A stretch of 64,000 nt of DNA, from NCBI RefSeq assembly GCF_029840635.1, contig NZ_JAOCCU010000005.1, positions 62,001 through 126,000 of the forward strand, given 5' to 3'. The stretch comes from Mitsuaria sp. GD03876 (GTDB lineage: Bacteria > Pseudomonadota > Gammaproteobacteria > Burkholderiales > Burkholderiaceae_C). Each line of letters starts with the position of its first letter. The first letter of the stretch is position 1. Positions 9,019 to 17,219 of the stretch are shown here, piece after piece. The notes under the pieces are model-generated. The model saw nothing but the letters and a program-made list of their open reading frames with translations. It had not been told where the DNA came from and did not search any database. The position numbers and the translations under genes are program-made.

Positions 9019-10470
9019 TCATCGGCCCAGCCGGTCGCGCAGGTCGTACCAGAACGCACCCAGCGCCGTGAGCGGCACGCGCAGCAGCCGTCCGCCGGGG
9101 AACGGGTAATGCGGCAGGTCGGCGAAGGCGTCGAAGCGCGTGGCCTGGCCCTGGATCGCCTCGGCCAGCACGCGGCCAATCAGGTGGGTGAAGGTCACCC
9201 CGTGCCCCGAGCAACCCTGCGAGTAATAGATGTTGGGCGCGAGCCGCCCCACCTCGGGCAGGCGCGACAGCGTCAGCAGGAAGTTGCCGGTCCAGGCGTA
9301 GTCGATGCGGACATCGCGCAGCTGCGGGAAGGTCTTGGCCAGCTTGGGCCGCACGATCGACTCGATGTGCGCCGGATCGCGCGCGCCGTAGATCACCCCG
9401 CCGCCGTACAGCAGCCGCCGGTCGGCCGACAGCCGGAAGTAGTCGAGCAGGAAGTTGCAGTCCTCGACGCACAGCTTGTCCGGCAGGATCTCGGCCCAGC
9501 GCGCGCCCAACGGCTCGGTCGCGATCACCTGCGTGCCGCAGGGCATCGAACGCGCCGCCAGCTGCGGTTCCAGGTTCCCGAGGTAGGCGTTGCCTGCGAC
9601 GATCACGAACCGCGCCCGGACCACGCCTTGCGCCGTCACGACGCGGGCCGGATCGCCGCGTTCGATGCGCACCACCGGCGAGTCCTCGTGGATCACGCCG
9701 CCCAGCGATTCCAGCGCCAACGCCTGGCCCTGCGCCAGCCGCAGCGGGTGGACGTGGCCTGAGCTGCGGTCAAGCAGCGCGGCGGCGTAGCGGCGCGAGC
9801 CGGTGGCCGCCTCGGTCCGCGACGCGTCGAGCAGCTCCAGTTCGCGGTGCCCGTAGCGTTCCCACAGCGCCTGGTGCCGCTCCAGCCCCTCGACCTGCCG
9901 GCCGTTGAGCGCCGCGAACATCCCGCCGGGTTGGAAGTGGCAGTCGATGTTGTATTGGCGGATGCGCTGCTTGATGATCGCCGCGCCCTCGAAGGCCATC
10001 TCGCCCAGCGCCTTGGCCGTCGTCGCGCCGTGGCGCGCCTCGATGACGTCCAGGTCGCGCGAGTAGCTGTGCACCAGCTGCCCGCCGTTGCGCCCCGAGG
10101 CGCCCCAGCCGACGCGATGCGCCTCCAGCACGACGACGCGCAGCCCCGCTTCGGCCAGGTGCAGCGCGCTCGACAGCCCGGTGTAGCCGGCGCCGATGAC
10201 GACGACGTCCGCCTCGGTCAGCCCGCGCAGCGGCGGCCGCGCCGGCTGCCGCAGGGCGCTGTCGGCGTAGAAGGATGGCGCATGCGGCTCGCTCCGCTCC
10301 GAACGTTCGGAGCGCTCCGATTGCCGAGGACGGTCGTCGTGTCCGATGGCCTCTCGATGCCCGATCGGCGCATGCGGCTCGCTCCGATCGAGGGACTGGT
10401 CGCGACGCCGCGCGCCGCCGTGTTCGGTCGTGTCCATGGTCTTCGCCGTTGCGGCCTCACGCGCGGTCAT
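9019..10470 (-). CDS. puuB: Gamma-glutamylputrescine oxidase-like FAD oxidoreductase, first copy, with repeat-derived N-terminus
   Basis: DAO-family flavoprotein predicted to oxidise gamma-glutamyl-putrescine to the aldehyde. Seen: an FAD Rossmann motif VVVIGAGYTGLSSALHLAE at about residues 90-108, GWGASGRNGGQ, and a late GCSGHGVTFTHLIGR FAD motif, all typical of PuuB. The conserved part starts near FYADSAL (residue 67). Before it are about 65 residues of Arg/Ser/Glu/His low complexity (SERSERSERSEPHAP) encoded by a palindrome and a 20-bp direct repeat. The start is uncertain: ATG 10470 overlaps the puuC stop by 14 bases, and ATG 10437 is also possible. Last gene of the puu operon and paralogous to the gene at 17220. 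Confidence 0.88.
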   Translation of the reverse strand: MTAREAATAKTMDTTEHGGARRRDQSLDRSEPHAPIGHREAIGHDDRPRQSERSERSERSEPHAPSFYADSALRQPARPPLRGLTEADVVVIGAGYTGLSSALHLAEAGLRVVVLEAHRVGWGASGRNGGQLVHSYSRDLDVIEARHGATTAKALGEMAFEGAAIIKQRIRQYNIDCHFQPGGMFAALNGRQVEGLERHQALWERYGHRELELLDASRTEAATGSRRYAAALLDRSSGHVHPLRLAQGQALALESLGGVIHEDSPVVRIERGDPARVVTAQGVVRARFVIVAGNAYLGNLEPQLAARSMPCGTQVIATEPLGARWAEILPDKLCVEDCNFLLDYFRLSADRRLLYGGGVIYGARDPAHIESIVRPKLAKTFPQLRDVRIDYAWTGNFLLTLSRLPEVGRLAPNIYYSQGCSGHGVTFTHLIGRVLAEAIQGQATRFDAFADLPHYPFPGGRLLRVPLTALGAFWYDLRDRLGR

Positions 10471-11974
10471 CGATGCGCAGCCAGGTGGTCTTCAGCTCGG
10501 TGTACTTCTCGAACGCGTGCAGCGACTTGTCGCGCCCGTTGCCGCTCTGGCGGTAGCCGCCGAAGGGCACGGTGATGTCGTCCTCGTCGTACTGGTTCAC
10601 GTGCACGGTGCCCGCGCGCAACCGGCGCGCGACGCGATGCGCGCGGTCGACCTGCCCGGTCCAGACGCTGGCCTGCAGGCCGTAGGGGCTGTCGTTGGCG
10701 ATGGCCAATGCCTCGTCCTCGTCGTCGAAGGCGATGACGCTCAGCACCGGGCCGAAGATTTCCTCGCGGGCGATGCGCATGTCGTTGCGCACGCCGCTGA
10801 ACACCGTCGGCTCGACATAGAACCCGCCGCTGTCGGCGCGGGCCTGCTCGCCGCCGCAGGCGACGGCGGCGCCCTCCTCCCGGCCGGCGCGCAGGTGGCC
10901 GAGCACCGAGCGCAGCTGCGCGTCGTCCACCAGCGCGCCCATGCGGCTGGCCGCGTCCAGCGGATCGCCCGGCATGAACTTGCGGGCCTCGTCGCGCAGC
11001 AGCGCCACGCAGTCGTCGACGCAGCCGCGCTGGACCAGCAGCCGCGTCGGCGCGTTGCAGGACTCGCCCTGGTTGAAGAAGACGCTGGCCGCGGCGGTGC
11101 GCGCGGCGCGCTCGAGGTCGGCATCGTCGAAGACCAGGCAGGCCGACTTGCCGCCGAGCTCGTTGTAGACCCGCTTGAGGTTGGACTCCGCCGCGCAGGC
11201 CAGCATGCGCCGGCCGATCCGCGTCGAGCCGGTGAAGCCGATCGCGTCCACGTCCCCGTGCAATGCGAGCGCCTCGCCGGCTTCCTGGCCGTAGCCCGGC
11301 ACCACGTTGAGCACGCCGGGCGGCAGACCGGCCTCGAGCGCCAGGTCTGCCAGCCGCAGCGCGGTATAGGGCGACTTCTCGCTGGGCTTGAGCACCACGC
11401 TGTTGCCCGCGGCCAGCGCCGGGCCGAGCTTCCAGGCCGCCATCAGCATCGGATAGTTCCACGGCACGATCGCGCCGACGACGCCCATCGGCTCGCGCGT
11501 GATCAGCGCCAGCGCGCTGTCGGGCGTCGGGGCGATCTCGCCGTAGAGCTTGTCGATCGCCTCGCCGTACCAGGCCAGGCAGGTCGCGCTGGCGACCACG
11601 TCCACCGCCAGGCTGTCGGCGATAGGCTTGCCCATGTCCAGCGTCTCCAGCAACGCCAGCTCCTCGCGGTGGCTGAGCAGCAGCTCCGCCCAGCGCAGCA
11701 GCACGCGCTTGCGCTCGCGCGGCGGTCGCGCGCGCCAGCTGCCGCTGTCGAAGGCGTGACGCGCGGCGGTCACCGCGGCGTCGATGTCCAACGCGTCACC
11801 GCGCGCCACCTCGCCGAGCAAGCGGCCGTCGATCGGCGAGTGCTTGGCGAAACGCTGTCCTTGCGCGCCGTCGCGTCGCCGGCCGCCGACCAGCAGCCGA
11901 CCGTCCGCCCGCAGCGCCGCGGCGCGCGCATGCCAGTCGATGGCCGAAGGGGAAAGAGTCTTGGGATCGTTCAT
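10457..11974 (-). CDS. puuC: Gamma-glutamyl-gamma-aminobutyraldehyde dehydrogenase (ALDH superfamily)
   Basis: NAD(P)-dependent aldehyde dehydrogenase of 505 residues; in the Puu pathway it makes gamma-glutamyl-GABA from the PuuB product. Seen: IVPWNYPMLMAAWKLGPALA, KPSEKSP, FTGSTRIGR, catalytic Glu about 272 in NELGGKSA, catalytic Cys about 306 in NQGESCNAPTR, and the C-terminal PFGGYRQSGNGRDKSLHAFEK, which matches PuuC/AldH. The start overlaps the puuD stop by 4 bases (ATGA). Function is assigned from the family plus operon position; the substrate could be wider (other aminoaldehydes). Confidence 0.9.
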   Translation of the reverse strand: MNDPKTLSPSAIDWHARAAALRADGRLLVGGRRRDGAQGQRFAKHSPIDGRLLGEVARGDALDIDAAVTAARHAFDSGSWRARPPRERKRVLLRWAELLLSHREELALLETLDMGKPIADSLAVDVVASATCLAWYGEAIDKLYGEIAPTPDSALALITREPMGVVGAIVPWNYPMLMAAWKLGPALAAGNSVVLKPSEKSPYTALRLADLALEAGLPPGVLNVVPGYGQEAGEALALHGDVDAIGFTGSTRIGRRMLACAAESNLKRVYNELGGKSACLVFDDADLERAARTAAASVFFNQGESCNAPTRLLVQRGCVDDCVALLRDEARKFMPGDPLDAASRMGALVDDAQLRSVLGHLRAGREEGAAVACGGEQARADSGGFYVEPTVFSGVRNDMRIAREEIFGPVLSVIAFDDEDEALAIANDSPYGLQASVWTGQVDRAHRVARRLRAGTVHVNQYDEDDITVPFGGYRQSGNGRDKSLHAFEKYTELKTTWLRIDDRA

Positions 11975-12795
11975 GGTCGATGTCCTCTTGTCGAAGGGCT
12001 CCTGGTGTCGCGCCGTTCCCGGCAGGCCGCGCCGAAGGCCTGCAGCAGCGCCATCGAGGCCGGGTTCTCGGCGGCCCGCCATTCCGGGTGCCACTGCAGG
12101 CACAGCGAGAAGGTCGTCGCCTCGGCCAGCGAGAAGGCCTCGACCAGGCCGTCCGGCGCGCGCGCCTCGACGCGCAGCCCCGGCGCGAGCTGATCGATGC
12201 CCTGGCCATGCAGGCTGTTGACGCGCAGCTCGCGCGTGCCCAGCACGCGTTCCAGCAGGCCGCCGGGCTCGACGAAGACCGGATGCGCCGGCCCGTACTG
12301 CGTCGTCACCGGATCGGCGTCGTCGGCGCGGTGGTCCGCCATGCCGTCCAGCGCCTGCACCGCCTGGTGCAGGCTGCCGCCCAGCGCCACGTTGCTCTCC
12401 TGCAGCCCGCGGCAGATCGCCAGCAGCGGGATGCCGCGCTGCGCCGTGCGTCGGATCAGCGGCAGCGTCCAGCTGTCGCGCAGCGGATCCAGCGGCAGGC
12501 TGCCGTCGTCCACCGTGCCGTCGTAGTGCCGCGGGTCCACATTGGACGGCGAGCCGGTCAGCAGCACGCCGTCGGCGATGTCCAGCCACGCGTCGAGCTC
12601 GCCCGGATGCGCCGCCGGCACCACCAGCGGGAAGGCGCCGGCCAGCCGCACCGCCTCGACGTACTTGTGGCCGACGACATGGAAGTCGTGGTCACCCAGC
12701 CGCCGGTTGCAGGCCGAAACCAGCACCCGGGGTGCGTCGGCCAGCAGCGGCCGCGCGATGGCGTGGATCGGCGTCGTCAGTGTCGTGCTCGTCAT
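11971..12795 (-). CDS. puuD: Gamma-glutamyl-gamma-aminobutyrate hydrolase (class I glutamine amidotransferase-like)
   Basis: Cytosolic hydrolase of 274 residues that releases GABA and glutamate from gamma-glutamyl-GABA. Seen: the nucleophile elbow AICRGLQESN with Cys about 128, the His-Glu pair in LQWHPEW (His about 236, Glu about 238), and LLTGSPSNVDPRHYDG near the N-terminus, all characteristic of the peptidase C26 PuuD family. It overlaps gabD upstream and puuC downstream by 4 bases each, so the three are translationally coupled. Confidence 0.94.
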   Translation of the reverse strand: MTSTTLTTPIHAIARPLLADAPRVLVSACNRRLGDHDFHVVGHKYVEAVRLAGAFPLVVPAAHPGELDAWLDIADGVLLTGSPSNVDPRHYDGTVDDGSLPLDPLRDSWTLPLIRRTAQRGIPLLAICRGLQESNVALGGSLHQAVQALDGMADHRADDADPVTTQYGPAHPVFVEPGGLLERVLGTRELRVNSLHGQGIDQLAPGLRVEARAPDGLVEAFSLAEATTFSLCLQWHPEWRAAENPASMALLQAFGAACRERRDTRSPSTRGHRP

Positions 12796-14270
12796 CGCTG
12801 CAGGTCTCCCAGGCAGAGGTACTTGGCCTCCAGGTACTCGTCCAGGCCGGCGCGGCCGCCCTCGCGGCCCAGGCCCGACTGCTTGACGCCGCCGAACGGT
12901 GCCTCCGCGGTCGAGATCAGCCCGGTGTTGATGCCCACCATGCCGGCCTCCAGCGCCTCGGCCACCCGCATGAGGCGGCCGATGTCGCGCGTGTAGAGGT
13001 AGCTGGCCAATCCCGTCTCGCTCGCGTTGGCCGCGGCGACGACCTCGGCCTCGTCGCGGAAGCGGAACACCGTCGCCACCGGCCCGAAGATCTCCTCGTG
13101 GGCGCAGCGCATCGCGGGCGTCGCGTCCGCCAGCACGGTCGGCGCGTAGAAACGCGCGTCGACCCGATGCCCGCCGGTCACCAGGCGGGCGCCGAGCGCG
13201 AGCGCGTCCTCGACCAGCCGCTCCACCTTGCGCAGCGCCTCGGCGTCGATCAGCGGGCCCTGCGTCGTCCCGGCCTCGAAGCCGTTGCCCAGCCGGATCT
13301 CGGTGCGGGCACGTTCGGCGAGCCGCTCGACGAAGCGCTCGTAGACGCCCTCCTGCACGTAGAACCGGTTGGTGCAGACGCAGGTCTGGCCGCCGTTGCG
13401 GAACTTGCTCAGCAGCGCGCCCTCGACGGCGCTGTCCAGGTCGGCGTCGTCGAAGACGATGAACGGCGCGTTGCCGCCCAGTTCCAGGGCCAGCTTCTTG
13501 ACCGTCGGCGCGCATTGCCGCATCAGCAGCCGGCCGACCTCGGTCGACCCGGTGAACGACAGGTGGCGCACCACCGGGCTCTCGCACAGCGCCTGGCCGA
13601 TGGCCACGGACTGCGCGCCGTCGGCGGGCAGCAGGTTGAACACGCCCGGCGGCATGCCGGCGCGCTGCGCCAGCTCGGCCAGCGCGAGCGCGGACAGCGG
13701 CGTCTGCTCCGCCGGCTTGACGACGACGGTGCAGCCCGCGGCCAGCGCCGGCGCGACCTTGCGCGTGATCATCGCGACGGGGAAATTCCACGGCGTGATG
13801 GCGGCGCACACGCCGATGGCCTGCCGGATCACCAGCAGCCGCTTGCCGGCCTGCGCGCTGGGCACGCATTCGCCGTAGGCCCGGCGCGCTTCCTCGGCGA
13901 ACCACTCGACGAAGCTGGCGCCGTACGCCACCTCGCCGTGCGCCTCGCGCCAGGGCTTGCCCTGCTCGGCGGTGATCAGCGTGGCGAGGTCGTCGGCATG
14001 CGCCTGGATCAGCTCGAACCAGCGCCGCAACACCGTCGCGCGCTCCAGCGCCGTCTTGTCGCGCCAGCCGGGCAACGCGCCCTGCGCCGCCGCGATCGCG
14101 TCACGGGCCTGCTCGGCGCCGCAATTCGCGACCACCGCCAGCAGGTGCCCGGTGGCGGGGTCGCGCACCTCGAAGCGCGCCGGCGCGTCGGTCCATTGGC
14201 CGTCGATCAGCGCATGCGCCTTGGGCAGCGCGCCGTCGCGCAGCCGTTGCGTCAGGGCCGGGCCGATCAT
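12792..14270 (-). CDS. gabD: Succinate-semialdehyde dehydrogenase (GabD type)
   Basis: ALDH-superfamily enzyme of 492 residues oxidising succinic semialdehyde to succinate, the last step from GABA to the TCA cycle. Seen: ITPWNFPVAMITRKVAPALAA, FTGSTEVGR, catalytic Glu about 263 in LELGGNAP, and FRNGGQTCVCTNR with catalytic Cys about 297 plus the second Cys two residues on that SSADHs use as a redox switch. The C-terminal PFGGVKQSGLGREGG is GabD-like. It overlaps gabT and puuD by 4 bases each. Confidence 0.93.
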   Translation of the reverse strand: MIGPALTQRLRDGALPKAHALIDGQWTDAPARFEVRDPATGHLLAVVANCGAEQARDAIAAAQGALPGWRDKTALERATVLRRWFELIQAHADDLATLITAEQGKPWREAHGEVAYGASFVEWFAEEARRAYGECVPSAQAGKRLLVIRQAIGVCAAITPWNFPVAMITRKVAPALAAGCTVVVKPAEQTPLSALALAELAQRAGMPPGVFNLLPADGAQSVAIGQALCESPVVRHLSFTGSTEVGRLLMRQCAPTVKKLALELGGNAPFIVFDDADLDSAVEGALLSKFRNGGQTCVCTNRFYVQEGVYERFVERLAERARTEIRLGNGFEAGTTQGPLIDAEALRKVERLVEDALALGARLVTGGHRVDARFYAPTVLADATPAMRCAHEEIFGPVATVFRFRDEAEVVAAANASETGLASYLYTRDIGRLMRVAEALEAGMVGINTGLISTAEAPFGGVKQSGLGREGGRAGLDEYLEAKYLCLGDLQR

Positions 14271-15619
14271 GCGGCCTCCCTCGGCGTAGGCGTAGGCGTG
14301 GGCGTGAGCACGTGCGCGGGCGTGACCGTTGCCCTCGACGTCTCCGCCAGCGCCTCCGACAGCGCCTCCGACAGCACCGCCAGCGCCGTATCGAACTGCG
14401 CCTCGGGGATCGTCAGCGGATAGAGGAAACGGATCACGTTGCCGTCCATGCCGCAGGTCAGCAGCAGCAGGCCCCGGCGCAGGGCCGCCTGCTGCACCTG
14501 CCGGGCGAGGTCCGCGCTGGGCTGGCCGCTGCGCGGATCGGCGAACTCGGCCGCGATCATCGAGCCGACGCCGCGCACCTCCACCAGCGCCGGGCAGCGG
14601 GCCTGCTCGGCCTCGAGGTGTCGCCGCAGCCGCTCCCCCAGCATCCGCGCGCGCTCGCACAGCTGCTCCTCGACCATCACGTCCAGCACCGCATGCGCGG
14701 CCGCGACCGCCAGCGGATTGGCGGCGTAGGTGCCGCCCAGCCCGCCGGGCGCCGGCGCGTCCATGACCTCGGCGCGCCCGCACACGGCCGACAGCGGCAT
14801 GCCGCCGGCCAGGCTCTTGGCCATCGTGATCAGGTCCGGCCGCGCCGCGTGCTGCTCCATCGCGAACAGCGTGCCGGTGCGGCCGAAGCCGGTCTGGATC
14901 TCGTCGGCGATCAGCAGGATGCCGTGCTCGTCGCAGACGCGCCGCAACGCGGCGGTGAGCTCCGCGGGCGCGACGTGGAAACCGCCCTCCCCCTGCACCG
15001 GCTCGAGCAGCATGGCCGCGACCCGGCCCGGCTCGATGTCGTGCTGGAACAGCCGCCGCAACGCGGCCAGCGTGTCCGCCACCGTCACGCCGCGCCGCGA
15101 ATCGGGGAACGGCAGGTGGTGGACCTCGCCGGGGAACGGCCCGAAGCCCTGCTTGTACGGCACGGTCTTGCCGGTCAGCGCCAGCCCCATCAGCGTGCGG
15201 CCGTGGAAGCCGCCGCCGAAGGCGATCACGCCGGATCTCCCGGTGGCGGCGCGCGCGATCTTGATCGCGTTCTCGACCGCCTCGGCGCCGGTGGTGAAGA
15301 AGGCGGTCTTGCGCGCGCCGTCGATCGGCGCCAGCGCGTTGATCCGCTCGGCCAGCGCCACCGCGCTCTCGTAAGGCACGATCTGGTAGGCCGTGTGGGT
15401 GAAGCGATGCAGCTGCTGCTCGATCGCATGCAGCACCCATGGATGGCGGTGCCCGGTGTTGAGCACCGCGATGCCGGCGGCGAAGTCGGTGAAGGCGCGC
15501 CCCTCCACGTCCCACAGCGTGGCGTTGTCGGCCCGCTCGGCATGGAAGTCGCACATCACGCCGACGCCGCGCGGCGTCGCGTCGCGGCGGCGCCGCTCGA
15601 TCTCCTGGTTCCTGGACAT
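14267..15619 (-). CDS. gabT: 4-aminobutyrate aminotransferase (GabT/PuuE)
   Basis: PLP-dependent class III aminotransferase of 450 residues converting GABA and 2-oxoglutarate to succinic semialdehyde and glutamate. Seen: FFTTGAEAVENAIKIARA, EPVQGEGGF, IADEIQTGFGRTG with PLP Asp about 239, and TMAKSLAGGMPLSAV with Schiff-base Lys about 268. The family usually ends near residue 425; here a short repeat-like tail (ALSEALSEALAE, then PTPTPTP) is added, encoded by short-period repeats. Eleven bases separate it from puuA, and its stop overlaps gabD (ATGA). In this setting it plays the PuuE role. Confidence 0.93.
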   Translation of the reverse strand: MSRNQEIERRRRDATPRGVGVMCDFHAERADNATLWDVEGRAFTDFAAGIAVLNTGHRHPWVLHAIEQQLHRFTHTAYQIVPYESAVALAERINALAPIDGARKTAFFTTGAEAVENAIKIARAATGRSGVIAFGGGFHGRTLMGLALTGKTVPYKQGFGPFPGEVHHLPFPDSRRGVTVADTLAALRRLFQHDIEPGRVAAMLLEPVQGEGGFHVAPAELTAALRRVCDEHGILLIADEIQTGFGRTGTLFAMEQHAARPDLITMAKSLAGGMPLSAVCGRAEVMDAPAPGGLGGTYAANPLAVAAAHAVLDVMVEEQLCERARMLGERLRRHLEAEQARCPALVEVRGVGSMIAAEFADPRSGQPSADLARQVQQAALRRGLLLLTCGMDGNVIRFLYPLTIPEAQFDTALAVLSEALSEALAETSRATVTPAHVLTPTPTPTPREAA

Positions 15620-15629
15620 GGCGGCCCCT

Positions 15630-16994
15630 TCAGACGTGCAGCAGCAGGTGCTCGCGCTCCCACGGCGAGATGACCTTCATGTACTCGTCGTGCTCGATGG
15701 CCTTGACCTCCGAGTACACGGTGATGAACTCGCGCCCCAGCACGTCGTGCAGCTCGCGCTCGTCGGCCAGCAGGCTCAGCGCCTCGCCCAGCGAGCGCGG
15801 CAGCTGGTATTCCGACAGATAGGCGTCGCCCATGCATTCGGGCGTCGGCTCGATGCGGTTGCGGATGCCCAGGTAGCCGCAGGCCAGCGTCGCGGCCAGC
15901 GCGACGTAGGGATTGGCGTCGGCGCCGATGACGCGGTTCTCGATGCGGCGGGACGCCGGCGTGGCCAGCGGCGAGCGGATGCCCACGGTGCGGTTGTCGG
16001 TGCCCCACTGCGTGTTGATCGGCGCCGCGGTCGAGCGCGCCAGCCGGCGGTAGGAGTTGACATAGGGCGCGAACAGCGCCATCGCCGCCGGGATGTACTT
16101 CTGCAGCCCGCCGATGTACCAGCGGAACTCCGGGCTGGCCGAGCCGTCGGCCAGGCTGAACAGGTTGCGGCCGCTCTCGCGGTCCACCAGGCTCTGGTGG
16201 ATGTGCATCGCGCTGCCCGGCTCGTTGGCCATCGGCTTGGCCATGAAGGTCGCGTACATCTCGTGGCGCAGCGCGGCCTCGCGGATCGTGCGCTTGAAGA
16301 AGAACACCTCGTCGGCCAGGCCCAGCGGCTGGTCGTGGAAGAAGTTGATCTCCATCTGGCCGGCGCCAACCTCGTGGATCAGCGTGTCGACGTTGAGCTC
16401 CATCTTTTCGCAGTACGCGTAGATGTCCTCGAACAGCGGATCGAACTCGTTGACCGCGTCGATCGAGTAGGCCTGGCGCGAGGTCTCGGCCCGGCCGCTG
16501 CGGCCGCGCGGCGGGCGCAGCGGCGTGTTGGGATCGCTGTTGCGCTCGACCAGGTAGAACTCCAGCTCCGGCGCGACGATCGGCGTCCAGGACTCGGCCT
16601 CGAACAGCTCGCAGACGCGCTTGAGCACCGAGCGCGGCGCGAACGGCACCAGCCGGCCCTCGCGGTCGAAGCAGTCGTGGATCACCTGCGCGGTCGGGTC
16701 GCCGGCCCACGGCACGATGCGCACCGTGCTCAGGTCGGGCCGCAGGTGCATGTCGCGATCGGTCGGGTGGATGACCTCGTAGTACGGGCCCTCCTCCGGG
16801 AAATTGCCGGTGACGCCCAGGCCGACGACGGCCTCGGGCAGCCGCATGCCGCGGTCCTCGGTGAATTTCTCGCGCGGCAGGATCTTGCCGCGCGCCACGC
16901 CGGTCAGGTCGGGCACCAGGCATTCGATCTCGGTGACGCGATGCGCGTCGAGCCACTTGTCCAGGTCGTTGAAGCTGAAGTTCTTTCGGTCCAC
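15630..16994 (-). CDS. puuA: Gamma-glutamylputrescine synthetase (glutamine synthetase family)
   Basis: ATP-dependent ligase of 454 residues that joins glutamate to putrescine, the entry step of the Puu pathway. Seen: the GS beta-grasp start with VPDLTGVARGKILP, then catalytic-domain motifs PELEFYLVE, HEVGAGQMEINFFHD, GSAMHIHQS (ATP/metal His) and RIENRVIGADANPY. These match PuuA/GlnA3-type ligases rather than housekeeping GlnA; no adenylylation-loop Tyr is evident. The 225-base gap upstream may hold an internal promoter. A related activity on other amines (ethanolamine, monoamines) cannot be excluded. Confidence 0.9.
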   Translation of the reverse strand: MDRKNFSFNDLDKWLDAHRVTEIECLVPDLTGVARGKILPREKFTEDRGMRLPEAVVGLGVTGNFPEEGPYYEVIHPTDRDMHLRPDLSTVRIVPWAGDPTAQVIHDCFDREGRLVPFAPRSVLKRVCELFEAESWTPIVAPELEFYLVERNSDPNTPLRPPRGRSGRAETSRQAYSIDAVNEFDPLFEDIYAYCEKMELNVDTLIHEVGAGQMEINFFHDQPLGLADEVFFFKRTIREAALRHEMYATFMAKPMANEPGSAMHIHQSLVDRESGRNLFSLADGSASPEFRWYIGGLQKYIPAAMALFAPYVNSYRRLARSTAAPINTQWGTDNRTVGIRSPLATPASRRIENRVIGADANPYVALAATLACGYLGIRNRIEPTPECMGDAYLSEYQLPRSLGEALSLLADERELHDVLGREFITVYSEVKAIEHDEYMKVISPWEREHLLLHV

Positions 16995-17219
16995 GGGGGA
17001 CTCCTTGAAGTCGCGTGGGCGCAGGAGCGCGACGGCGCACCGGCGCGCGCACGCAGGGCCGCGCGGACGGGGCCGCGGGCACGCAATGGCGGGATCGGGG
17101 GACGGGGACGCGCGCGCCGGCGCGCCGCCGTCAGCGCGCGCCGTCGGGGGGCTCCGCCTCGTGCTGCGGCATGCGGTGCCGGTCGCGGCGCGGCGCGCGG
17201 CAGCTGGGATTGCCGGCGT

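Noticed and set aside
11975-12589. Possible PuuD-PuuC fusion because the puuC frame stays open upstream
   Set aside because: puuD is intact in another frame with its catalytic residues and overlaps puuC by ATGA. The open extension has no domain.
16995-17219. A small gene in the 225-base gap upstream of puuA
   Set aside because: Open frames there are only Arg/Gly/Ala-rich GC-driven reading, with no ribosome site or domain. The gap is more likely a promoter or leader region.
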